DNA of 7,026 bases from an uncultured Gammaproteobacteria bacterium (GTDB taxonomy: Bacteria; Pseudomonadota; Gammaproteobacteria; Pseudomonadales; Pseudohongiellaceae), in the NCBI GenBank assembly GCA_903926285.1, contig CAIYIP010000492.1, positions 1-7,026 on the forward strand. Reading direction: 5' to 3'. Shown here in pieces: positions 1-6,882 of this stretch (the first letter of the stretch is position 1; every line of letters starts with the position of its first letter). Under the pieces are notes generated by a model. The model ran no database searches and was not told the DNA's origin. It was given only the letters and a program-made list of their open reading frames with translations. The translations under genes were made by a program, and so were the position numbers.

Positions 1-579
1 CATCTTGCGGGCAGTCACTTTGCCTACGCCGTGAAGCTCCTTGATCTGTAATTTGCGTACAAAGCTGGCAACCATTGCTGGTGTAATAACAAATTGGCCA
101 TCCGGCTTGTGGCGTTCGCTGGCAATTTTTGCCAGAAACTTATTGGGGGCTATTCCTGCTGAAATCGTGATGCCAATGTCGTTGTGGACACGCTGGCGGA
201 TGTTGTTGGCAATTAGTGACGCACTGCCTTTGCAGGCCGTACTGTTCGTGACGTCCAGAAAAGCCTCGTCCAGTGAAAGGGTTTCGACGAGCTCAGTGTA
301 TTCCTGATAGATGCTGTAGATCTGGCGCGAAACCTGGCGGTATTTTTCCATGTTGCCAGGAATGATGATCAAGTCACGGCACAAGCGTTTCGCCGTTGCT
401 GACGCCATCGCCGAATGTACCCCATATTTACGCGCCTCGTAGTTGCAGGTCGCAATTACGCCGCGTTTGTCTTCCGCGCCACCCACGGCAACAGGCAGAC
501 CGCGTAATGCCGGATCGTCGCGCATTTCTATCGCGGCGAAAAAGCAGTCACAGTCACAATGGATAAATTTTTTGATCAT
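1..579 (-). CDS. dinB: DNA polymerase IV (Y-family translesion polymerase), N-terminal part, cut by the window edge
   Basis: This is the N-terminal 193 codons of a Y-family DNA polymerase; the C-terminus lies outside the window. The family copies past damaged template bases and extends misaligned primers at the cost of fidelity. Visible in the sequence: the first metal-binding motif [12 protein letters not shown], with D9 as the expected catalytic aspartate and F14 as the steric-gate residue; SLDEAFLDV, with D104 and E105 completing the metal site; the fingers motif [14 protein letters not shown] (residues 45-58); [16 protein letters not shown] (140-155); and the start of the helix-hairpin-helix, [12 protein letters not shown] (182-193). 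All catalytic residues are present and the frame is open. The ATG at 579 matches the usual Pol IV N-terminus. An in-frame GTG two codons upstream (585-583) is a less likely alternative. No good Shine-Dalgarno sequence precedes the start. Two cysteines (C8, C10) flank D9, where E. coli has Val and Met. No LexA-type box is evident upstream. Confidence 0.95.
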   Translation of the reverse strand, partial: MIKKFIHCDCDCFFAAIEMRDDPALRGLPVAVGGAEDKRGVIATCNYEARKYGVHSAMASATAKRLCRDLIIIPGNMEKYRQVSRQIYSIYQEYTELVETLSLDEAFLDVTNSTACKGSASLIANNIRQRVHNDIGITISAGIAPNKFLAKIASERHKPDGQFVITPAMVASFVRKLQIKELHGVGKVTARKM

Positions 580-585
580 TCTCAC

Positions 586-591
586 ACTATA
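586..591 (-). promoter_or_regulatory. Possible -10 element of the dinB promoter
   Basis: On the minus strand the hexamer TATAGT matches the sigma-70 -10 consensus at five of six positions and lies only six bases before the dinB ATG. A start at the usual distance would fall at or next to the start codon, giving a leaderless or nearly leaderless message. That would fit the lack of a clear ribosome-binding site. No convincing -35 hexamer is seen at 16-18 bp, so this is a weak call. The remaining bases up to 693 show no gene. Confidence 0.3.
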
Positions 592-693
592 CTGCAAGGC
601 ATTGAGCTTGAGTATCGAGCTTGCGGAAGTTCGTGGTTGAAGACAGCCAGGAATTGATGTTCTTGAGTACTTAGAAGTGCGAGCGTAGCGTGA

Positions 694-1983
694 TCAGTAT
701 TTGTATGTGATTTCCGTAAACCAGATGCGACCTGGTTGTTGGATGCGGTCTCTCGGTATCGCCATTAAGGGATCTTCAGCATTTGAGTCTTCATACTCTC
801 AATCGAAAATATCCTTGACGCCTGACTTCAAGCTCCAATAGGTGTCGGTTACGTGATAATTGAAAATCAGGTTTGTGATCTCGTAACCAGCAATTCGGGC
901 ATGTTCTATAAACCTATGACGATGACCTGTCCAGCCACCGGAGTGGGGGAGCTCATATTGATATCTGAATAAATCTGCTGGAGCATTTTGGTTCAGCACC
1001 AGTTGCTGGTTTGTTGTAAGCGATTTTTCCCACGTTAGATCGTGGGATTTCATTGATTCTGGTCGCAGGTTCGGGTTGGACTAGAAGCCGACGATATTAT
1101 AAAAGTTTTCGCAGGGATTAGGATTTCGATAAGCTTCTGCGTATAGCTACTTTAGATATCCCTATTTTTTAAAATTATGGATAAGGCCCAGGCGTGGACA
1201 ATTTTCCGCATCTTGGTCAGTAGCCTTGTCCAGACGCCATCCGAGCGTCATGCGGGTGTTGGCACGCAAGTGGATTTCATACTGCAGGCAAAACGAAATA
1301 TTTTCACTACTGCTAACTGAGTCGAGGCAGGGATGATCCTCTTCCCGGCAAGCGAAACCCAGATCGTAGTTTTTCATATCCTGTTTATAGTTATCCTCGT
1401 ATGAAAATTCGGTGATGAGATTATTCTTCTATCCCAGCTTAGTAGTGATTGCGTTTTCAAAACCCAACCAGCTACTGTCTGAGTCATCCTGATTCAGAAC
1501 GTATGCGGGATCATAGTCGTAGGGGAGCTATCCGTCATATTTGTAGTTTCCATAATACAGTCTTGTGTCCCAAGGAAAAGCTGTACCAGACTTTAGGAGA
1601 TATCCAAGCTCGGCAAGCCGGGTTGAATAGCGCTCAAAATGATTCGAATCATTGAATATGGTGCCAGAACTTCCGTAGAGTTTTGATAAAGAAGTCTGGC
1701 GGTAAAATTGTCGCCTCGTTCTGCATCTATTTCACTCGCTGTGGTAAATATTCTCGTTGGTACTTATGCCATGAATGAGAATTTGCATGCGCGAGCGCCA
1801 GTCTCCGGAAATGGCAAGTCCGCGTGCCGCCGCGTAATTATAGGTGTAGTCATTGGTAATGCTGAATCCAGGCAGCGTATTAAGAATGTCAGCAAGCGTC
1901 TGCCAGCCATTAAGCCGAATATCTGCTGCGCTGATTACCGTCACTGCCGAATAGTAACAACAAGCAGTTTCATGAATTTCCCC
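694..1983 (-). pseudogene. Degraded TonB-dependent outer-membrane receptor with seven in-frame stops
   Basis: This is a relic of a TonB-dependent receptor, the family that imports siderophores, cobalamin or similar ligands across the outer membrane. From about 1950 it reads as a plug domain: AVTVISAADIR, then LADILNTLPGFSITND, then ARGLAISGDWRSRMQILIHG. Barrel-like segments follow: RYSTRLAELGY, YDYDPAYVLNQDDSDSSWLG, HNLITEF-like KNNLITEFSYEDNYKQD, LYAEAYRNPNP, SNPNLRPESMKSHDLTWEKS (the common 'NPxLKPE' region), and GVKDIFD. The end, QQPGRIWFTEITYKY, finishes in an aromatic residue as outer-membrane barrels do, with a TGA at 696-694. All these pieces share one frame, interrupted by stops at 1734 (TGA), 1530, 1431, 1164, 1149 and 1083 (all TAG) and 801 (TGA). 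The second half of the plug is missing. Near 1734-1690 a neighbouring frame (SEIDAERGDNFTARLLYQNS) fits the family better, suggesting paired frameshifts or a deletion. At about 430 codons it is well short of the usual 600-700. The upstream limit is uncertain; I see no signal peptide or TonB box. The substrate cannot be told. Confidence 0.85.
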
Positions 1984-2101
1984 GCGTGAAGAGTGTTGCG
2001 TGACGGCAGCGAATATTGGGATTTTTTTGTGCTGACAAGGGTATAGATACCCCGCGCCCCGGCAAAAAAAAGCGCTACTTCTGTGGTGTTTTAACTCACA
2101 A

Positions 2102-2134
2102 ATAAAAATGCCCGTATCTTGCGATACGGGCATT
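2102..2134 (-). terminator. Rho-independent terminator of the PII-amtB1 operon
   Basis: A perfect inverted repeat, AATGCCCGTATC (2107-2118) and GATACGGGCATT (2123-2134), forms a 12-bp GC-rich stem with a 4-base loop. Read on the minus strand it is followed directly by TTTTATT. It lies 63 bp past the amtB1 stop, in the right orientation to end that transcript. The plus-strand side (TGTCTTTTTCT) could give weaker bidirectional termination. Confidence 0.9.
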
Positions 2135-2196
2135 GTCTTTTTCTTGCCAGTGCCTGGTATGTTTGCCGCAGCACCCTACCTGGTCGTCGTGTCGAC

Positions 2197-3642
2197 TTAC
2201 ATATGGTAAGCAGTTTCGCCATGTTCGGCGAGATCCAGACCAGTGGATTCATCTTCCTGCGATACACGCAGGCCGATGGTGTACTTGAGCGCGGCAAGAA
2301 TGACCGTGCTCACTACTGCGCTCCAGACCACGGCGATCAATACGGTTTTCACCTGGATCATGATCTGTGCTGAATCGTAGCCGAAAGTTGGTCCGACCCA
2401 TCCGTCGATTACATAACCAGCTCCACCGAGAGCGGGGTTAACGAATACACCAGTGAGGATAGCGCCTACGATTCCGCCTACTGCGTGGATGCCGAAAGCG
2501 TCCAATGCATCGTCATAGCCAAGCATGTTCTTGATGTAGGCAACCGCGAAGAAGCAAATGACGCTGGCTGCGATACCAATCACAAGGGCACCCTGAATAC
2601 CTACGAAACCGCAAGCCGGAGTAATGGCTACCAGACCTGCAACGGCGCCGGACAGAACACCTAACAGGCTTGGACGACCTTTCATGATCCACTCAGCTGC
2701 CAGCCAGGTAACTGCTGCCACTGCTGTAGCAAACAAGGTGTTGCCGAATGCAAGTACCGCGTAACCGTTAGCTTCGAGGTTGGAACCAGCATTGAAACCG
2801 AACCAGCCAAACCACAGCAATGATGCACCAAGCATAGTCATGGTGAGGCTGTGTGGAGGCATGGCGACTTTGCCATAACCGGTACGCTTGCCCACAAATA
2901 TGGCGGCGATCAAGCCAGCCACACCAGCGTTGATATGCACAACGGTGCCACCTGCGAAGTCGAGTGCTCCAAGCTGCCACAGATAGCCAGCAGTCGCATT
3001 CAATTCAGCTACAACATCAGGGCTCGTATATGCGTCCGGACCAGGCCACCACCAAACCATGTGTGCCATGGGGATGTAGGAGAAGGTGAACCACAGCACT
3101 GAGAAGATCAGAACTGCAGAAAACTTCATCCGCTCAGCATAACCGCCTGCTATCAGGCCCACGGTAATTGCGGCGAAAGTAAGCTGGAAAAATGCAAACA
3201 ACATTTCAGGAATAACTACACCTTTACTGAAAGTTGCGGTGGGAACGAAAAAGCCGTTAGCGTCATAGATAACACCATTAAGCAGTGTTTTGCTCAAGCC
3301 ACCAAAAAAGGCGCTTCCGTTACTGAATGCCATACTGTAGCCATACACCACCCACAGAACCGCGATCACACAGAAAATGGTGAAGATCTGCATCATGGTC
3401 GAAAGCATATTCTTCGCGCGCGCCATGCCTCCGTAAAATAGTGCCAGGCCAGGGATGGACATCAACAGTACAAAGGCAGTTGATACCAGCATCCAGGCGA
3501 TATCACCGTTGTTGTAGGTTGGCGCATCCTGTGCCATTGCGAGCTGCGGAAGAGCCGTCGCTGCTGCAGCCAAACCCCACCAGGCAGCAGGTTTTGCCTT
3601 TGTAGCCAGAGAGGCTGGAATAAAAGAAGGAACGTTTGTCAT
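2197..3642 (-). CDS. amtB: Ammonium transporter, Amt/MEP/Rh family (copy 1, PII-linked)
   Basis: Trimeric inner-membrane channel that recruits ammonium at its outer face and conducts it into the cell under nitrogen limitation. The 481-residue protein starts with an N-terminal hydrophobic leader ending near AMA|QD (cleavage about residue 37), followed by the eleven-helix Amt core. Landmarks aligned by eye to E. coli AmtB: W197 and F156 near the outer binding site (Trp148 and Phe107), the gate pair F156/F283 (Phe107/Phe215), D228 (Asp160) in ALDFAGGTVVHINAG, and the twin pore histidines H236 and H386 (His168, His318). The C-terminal tail GLDLAEHGETAYHM resembles the E. coli tail that docks GlnK. 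Compared with copy 2 it has a longer N-terminus and an extra periplasmic stretch at about residues 198-224. The ATG has a good AGGAGA six bases upstream and lies 24 bp after the PII stop, so the two genes are almost certainly cotranscribed, as glnK-amtB is in many bacteria. It ends at the terminator at 2102-2134. The reading frame is intact. Confidence 0.97.
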   Translation of the reverse strand: MTNVPSFIPASLATKAKPAAWWGLAAAATALPQLAMAQDAPTYNNGDIAWMLVSTAFVLLMSIPGLALFYGGMARAKNMLSTMMQIFTIFCVIAVLWVVYGYSMAFSNGSAFFGGLSKTLLNGVIYDANGFFVPTATFSKGVVIPEMLFAFFQLTFAAITVGLIAGGYAERMKFSAVLIFSVLWFTFSYIPMAHMVWWWPGPDAYTSPDVVAELNATAGYLWQLGALDFAGGTVVHINAGVAGLIAAIFVGKRTGYGKVAMPPHSLTMTMLGASLLWFGWFGFNAGSNLEANGYAVLAFGNTLFATAVAAVTWLAAEWIMKGRPSLLGVLSGAVAGLVAITPACGFVGIQGALVIGIAASVICFFAVAYIKNMLGYDDALDAFGIHAVGGIVGAILTGVFVNPALGGAGYVIDGWVGPTFGYDSAQIMIQVKTVLIAVVWSAVVSTVILAALKYTIGLRVSQEDESTGLDLAEHGETAYHM

Positions 3643-3666
3643 TACAAATCTCCTAGAGCTGAAAGG

Positions 3667-4115
<449 letters not shown>

Positions 4116-4156
4116 AGCTATTTTTTATGCCCAAAAGGTCGTGGGAATCACATTGG

Positions 4157-4173
4157 CGCACAAATGTGGTGCG
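4157..4173. promoter_or_regulatory. NtrC-like enhancer site 1
   Basis: CGCACAAATGTGGTGCG has the NtrC architecture TGCAC-N7-GTGCA, with a single end-base change in each half-site, and is a near-perfect dyad. Its centre lies about 107 bp upstream of the predicted PII-amtB1 start and about 104 bp upstream of the candidate amtB2 start. NtrC (NtrC/GlnG family response regulator) activates sigma-54 polymerase under nitrogen limitation; no ntrBC gene lies in this window. Confidence 0.65.
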
Positions 4174-4187
4174 TATTTGCAATATTT

Positions 4188-4204
4188 TGCACTTCTTTGG
4201 TGAT
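4188..4204. promoter_or_regulatory. NtrC-like enhancer site 2
   Basis: TGCACTTCTTTGGTGAT has a perfect left half (TGCAC), a seven-base spacer and a right half matching three of five bases (GTGAT for GTGCA). Its centre is 31 bp from that of site 1, about three helical turns, so dimers at both sites would face the same side of the helix. Relative to the PII-amtB1 start it sits at about -138. Confidence 0.55.
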
Positions 4205-4241
4205 GCTACTAGTCGACTAAAAAGCAGGTCGAGGTTGCAAA

Positions 4242-4258
4242 ATGGCGCATTAATAGCG
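4242..4258 (+). promoter_or_regulatory. Weak candidate sigma-54 promoter for amtB2
   Basis: ATGGCGCATTAATAGCG keeps the essential GG-N10-GC spacing (GG 4244-4245, GC 4256-4257) and a good TGGC -24 box, but the -12 box is TAGC rather than TTGC. The predicted start is about 4269, with a leader of some 126 bases. NtrC-like sites 1 and 2 would be at about -104 and -73. An alternative sigma-70 pair, TTGAAT (4260-4265) and TATGCT (4284-4289) with an 18-bp spacer, overlaps this region and is about as plausible. Confidence 0.35.
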
Positions 4259-4285
4259 GTTGAATTCGTTTTGCTAACTCACTTA

Positions 4286-4302
4286 TGCTCGCTTAAAGTG
4301 CG
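4286..4302. promoter_or_regulatory. NtrC-like site 3, near amtB2
   Basis: TGCTCGCTTAAAGTGCG follows the TGCAC-N7-GTGCA pattern with four of five bases correct in each half. It lies downstream of the candidate amtB2 sigma-54 promoter (about +26) and overlaps the alternative sigma-70 -10 hexamer, so binding here could repress rather than activate. A chance match cannot be excluded. Confidence 0.4.
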
Positions 4303-4312
4303 AATGCTCCTC

Positions 4313-4332
4313 TGGTGGTGCATGGTGGTGCG
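4313..4332 (+). repeat. Tandem 10-bp direct repeat in the amtB2 leader
   Basis: Two adjacent copies, TGGTGGTGCA and TGGTGGTGCG, differ only in the last base. The unit is about one helical turn and each copy contains a GGTGC half-site of the NtrC type. It lies 62 bp before the amtB2 start codon. The remainder of the 4006-4394 region shows no credible gene. Confidence 0.7.
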
Positions 4333-4394
4333 CAAATAGATGCCTAAAAGGGCATTGATCAATAACGCGTTGAAGTGAAGGGGAGTTCGTAACA

Positions 4395-5693
4395 ATGAGA
4401 ATTAGAACAATGATTGCAAAAGGTGCGACGACAACTCTGTTGATTGCGCCAGTAATTGCCTTTGGGCAAGAGTTAAATGGGGCAGATACAGCCTGGATGA
4501 TGACTTCGACAGCGCTTGTCTTGTTTATGACGATACCAGGATTAAGTCTCTTTTATGCGGGTTTGGTCCGAACAAGGAATGTGCTCTCGGTATTGATGCA
4601 ATGTTTTGCAATAACCTGTGTCGCTTCAATGGTATGGATATTACTGGGGTATAGCCTGGCGTTTTCTCAGGGCAATGGCTTCATCGGAAGCCTTGATAAG
4701 GTTCTATTGGCGGGTGTTGCGGAAGGTTCCCTGTCGGGCACCATACCCGAATCGGTTTTTGTATTGTTCCAGATGACATTTGCAATTATTACCCCTGCGC
4801 TTATTTTTGGTGGTTTTGCGGAGCGGGTGCGTTTTGGCGCTGTGATGCTTTTCAGCATTCTGTGGTTACTGGTGGTGTATGTCCCGGTTACTCATTGGGT
4901 TTGGGCTAGCGATGGCTGGTTGTTCAAAAAGGGCTTGCTGGATTTCGCGGGTGGTACGGTAGTGCATATCACGGCCGGAGTTGGTTCGCTGGTTTGTGCG
5001 TTAGTGCTGGGGCCGCGTACCGGATTTGGAAAAACTGCGATGCCTCCTCATAACATGACAATGACGGTGACTGGCGCAGGGATGTTGTGGGTCGGATGGT
5101 TTGGTTTTAATGGAGGAAGTGCACTAGCGGCTAATGGAAATGCTGGCATGGCGATGCTGGTCACTCATATCTCGGCTGCTGCTGGTTCGGTTGCCTGGAT
5201 GATGATGGAGAGAATCAAATTCGGTAAACCTTCAGTGCTGGGCATAGTTACAGGAATGGTAGCGGGACTAGGTACTATTACCCCTGCATCCGGGACTGTA
5301 GGTCCAGGAGGAGCCTTGATCATAGGTTTGACGGCTGGTGTCGTTTGCTTCTTTGCAACTCAGGCAATAAAACAAAAGTTTAAAATTGACGATTCGCTGG
5401 ATGTTTTTCCGGTTCATGGTGTTGGCGGTATTATGGGAACATTCTTTGCCGGGATTTTCACTTCTTCGGCGCTAGGGGTCTTCAGTGGTCAGGGTTATGC
5501 AGATGGTTTTACCATGGGTAGCCAGTTGATAGTTCAGCTGACAGGAATTGTCGCTACGCTGGTGTATACCGCGGTTCTGACTTTTGTGGTGTTAAAGTTT
5601 GTCAATGTTATTACCGGCTTTCGGGTTACTGTCGAGGAAGAAACCACTGGGCTGGATATCGTTTTGCATGACGAGCGTGGGTACGATCTCTAG
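4395..5693 (+). CDS. amtB: Ammonium transporter, Amt/MEP/Rh family (copy 2)
   Basis: A second inner-membrane ammonium channel, 432 residues, close in length to E. coli AmtB. A short hydrophobic leader ends near AFG|QE (about residue 24), and the eleven-helix core follows. The conduction residues are kept: F129 and F238 (gate), W170 in THWVWASDG (outer site), D183 in LLDFAGGTVVHITAG, and the pore histidines H191 and H341 (VFPVHGVGG). The C-terminal tail GLDIVLHDERGYDL is more charged than that of copy 1 but has the same general form, so PII control is plausible. The two copies differ throughout, in loops and also in helices (for example FNGGSALAANG against FNAGSNLEANG), so they are old paralogues or separately acquired rather than a recent duplication. 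The ATG is preceded by AGGGGAG nine bases upstream. The gene has no adjacent PII gene of its own, and is transcribed away from the PII-amtB1 operon across the shared region. Confidence 0.96.
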   Translation: MRIRTMIAKGATTTLLIAPVIAFGQELNGADTAWMMTSTALVLFMTIPGLSLFYAGLVRTRNVLSVLMQCFAITCVASMVWILLGYSLAFSQGNGFIGSLDKVLLAGVAEGSLSGTIPESVFVLFQMTFAIITPALIFGGFAERVRFGAVMLFSILWLLVVYVPVTHWVWASDGWLFKKGLLDFAGGTVVHITAGVGSLVCALVLGPRTGFGKTAMPPHNMTMTVTGAGMLWVGWFGFNGGSALAANGNAGMAMLVTHISAAAGSVAWMMMERIKFGKPSVLGIVTGMVAGLGTITPASGTVGPGGALIIGLTAGVVCFFATQAIKQKFKIDDSLDVFPVHGVGGIMGTFFAGIFTSSALGVFSGQGYADGFTMGSQLIVQLTGIVATLVYTAVLTFVVLKFVNVITGFRVTVEEETTGLDIVLHDERGYDL

Positions 5694-5706
5694 AATTTTC
5701 AAAATG

Positions 5707-5748
5707 ACAGATTGTCATCTGGCTTGCGAAGTTATGATGGCAATCTGT
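5707..5748 (+). other. Long stem-loop after amtB2, possible terminator without a U-tract
   Basis: ACAGATTGTCATC (5707-5719) pairs with GATGGCAATCTGT (5736-5748), giving a 13-bp stem with one G-T pair and a 16-base loop. It begins 13 bp after the amtB2 stop, the usual place for a terminator or an RNA-stabilising hairpin. The following bases (ATCTTGTCCCCC) are not a T-run, so intrinsic termination would be weak. Confidence 0.5.
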
Positions 5749-5817
5749 ATCTTGTCCCCCTGATTGCATTCTTTCGTAAATATTGAGCTTTCAATTCCTT
5801 GCGGTCTATAGCTAGAC

Positions 5818-5823
5818 TATAAA
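5818..5823 (+). promoter_or_regulatory. Possible -10 element of the birA promoter
   Basis: TATAAA sits 17 bases before the birA ATG, in AT-rich DNA. At 17-bp spacing the -35 position reads TTCCTT, a poor match. The start would leave a leader of only about ten bases, with no Shine-Dalgarno sequence before the ATG (GTTCTCCTATCA). Low-confidence call. Confidence 0.3.
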
Positions 5824-5840
5824 TTTGAGTTCTCCTATCA

Positions 5841-6842
5841 ATGTCGTGCACAACTTTCGAGCTCATTACAGTTCTTTCAGATGGGAAGTTCCATTCCGGT
5901 GATCAACTGGGTCAGCATTTTGGTGTGACAAGATCAGCTATCTGGAAAGCCGTGAAGAAACTTCCCGAGATTGGAGTGGAAATACATTCTGTGAGGGGAA
6001 AGGGGTACCGGTTAAGTGAGGCAATTACTCTGCTTGATGAGAAATCGTTCCTGAAAAGTCTCTCAGTAGCTAACAAAAGCAAGATCAAGGAATTGGAAGT
6101 ATTAGGCTGTATCGATTCTACCAATTCTCACACATTGCGCAGGATTCGGGACGGTTCCCTGGAATTGACGCCTGGACAGACCTACGTATGCCTTGCCGAA
6201 ATGCAAACAGCTGGCAAAGGCAGGAGAGGGCGACAATGGGTGAGTCCTTTTGGTCATAATCTGTATTTCTCCATGGTCCAGGTATATGAAGGGGGGGCGT
6301 CGGGGCTTGAAGGCCTAAGTCTGGTAGTTGGCCTGGCATTGGTAAAAGCACTCCAAGCGTCCGGATTTTCCGGCTTTGGATTGATATGGACAAATGATCT
6401 GTTCTGGCAATGCAAGAAATTGGCTGGGATTTTGATAGAAATAAATGGTGACATTGCAGGCGCTTGCCAGGTTGTCATTGGGTTGGGGTTGAACCTGAAG
6501 CATAACGAAGCCGCCATGCAGGCAGTATCCCAGCCGTGGGCGGCGTTGGCGCAGTTAGGTTTTGAGCAGATACAGAGGAATTTGTTGCTTGGCAGAATCC
6601 TTGATCAGCAATTGGAAGCGCTGGAGCAATATAAGTCCGCTGGTTTTGCTTCGTTCATTTCTGAGTGGCAGCTATATGATGTAACCGTCGGTAAAAAACT
6701 TGAATTGAACACGTCAATGGGGTCTGTAACTGGCGTGGGGGAGGGTGTTGATATGAGTGGTGCTCTTATCCTCAGAACAGAGCAAGGGATTCGTAGATTT
6801 TATGGCGGAGAAATAAGTCTTCGCGCTATTCCTGAATATTGA
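5841..6842 (+). CDS. birA: Bifunctional biotin-protein ligase and biotin operon repressor
   Basis: Cytoplasmic enzyme that activates biotin with ATP to biotinyl-AMP and attaches it to the biotin carrier subunit of acetyl-CoA carboxylase; family members with this N-terminus also repress biotin synthesis genes. The 333 residues show a winged helix-turn-helix at about 15-60 (SGDQLGQHFGVTRSAIWKAV, wing SVRGKGYRLSE), then the ligase domain: STNSH (93-97), the biotinyl-AMP loop GKGRRGRQW (125-133), SPFGHNLYFSM (135-145), the strand with WTNDL (183-187), KKLAGILIE (192-200) with the catalytic lysine in KLAG, and VVIGLGLNL (211-219). A C-terminal SH3-like domain covers about 280-330. Length and order match E. 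coli BirA. The usual KWPNDL motif reads IWTNDL here. The nearby start is supported by the HTH beginning almost at once, though no ribosome-binding site is seen. coaX follows after 40 bp on the same strand. Confidence 0.94.
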   Translation: MSCTTFELITVLSDGKFHSGDQLGQHFGVTRSAIWKAVKKLPEIGVEIHSVRGKGYRLSEAITLLDEKSFLKSLSVANKSKIKELEVLGCIDSTNSHTLRRIRDGSLELTPGQTYVCLAEMQTAGKGRRGRQWVSPFGHNLYFSMVQVYEGGASGLEGLSLVVGLALVKALQASGFSGFGLIWTNDLFWQCKKLAGILIEINGDIAGACQVVIGLGLNLKHNEAAMQAVSQPWAALAQLGFEQIQRNLLLGRILDQQLEALEQYKSAGFASFISEWQLYDVTVGKKLELNTSMGSVTGVGEGVDMSGALILRTEQGIRRFYGGEISLRAIPEY

Positions 6843-6882
6843 TGAGCCTGTAGGCAATGTGTAATAAAGGGGGCTTGAGTCA

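Noticed and set aside
799..1377. Two separate small minus-strand genes at 799-1053 and 1162-1377
   Set aside because: Both are in the same frame as the plug segment and show receptor-like sequence (NPNLRPE, GVKDIFD). They are fragments of one relic separated by stops.
694..1983. Recoding of TAG/TGA as amino acids in the receptor
   Set aside because: Every other gene here uses normal stops, two of the internal stops are TGA, and receptor segments are missing. Decay explains this more simply.
1708..1989. Plus-strand open frame of 93 codons (and another at 1449-1655)
   Set aside because: They are antisense to the recognisable receptor relic, and their translations show no motif or membrane pattern.
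2039..2052. Short palindrome GGGTAT-AG-ATACCC upstream of the receptor relic
   Set aside because: Six-base arms with a two-base loop are too short for a hairpin or terminator. No riboswitch-like context such as a cobalamin-type box is seen around it.
2851..3102. Plus-strand and alternative-frame open frames within amtB1, PII, amtB2 and birA
   Set aside because: All are shadows of strongly supported genes in the main frames.
4178..4191. TGCAA-TATT-TTGCA inverted repeat as another NtrC site
   Set aside because: The half-sites are too close together (14 bp overall instead of 17) and it overlaps the better site at 4188-4204.
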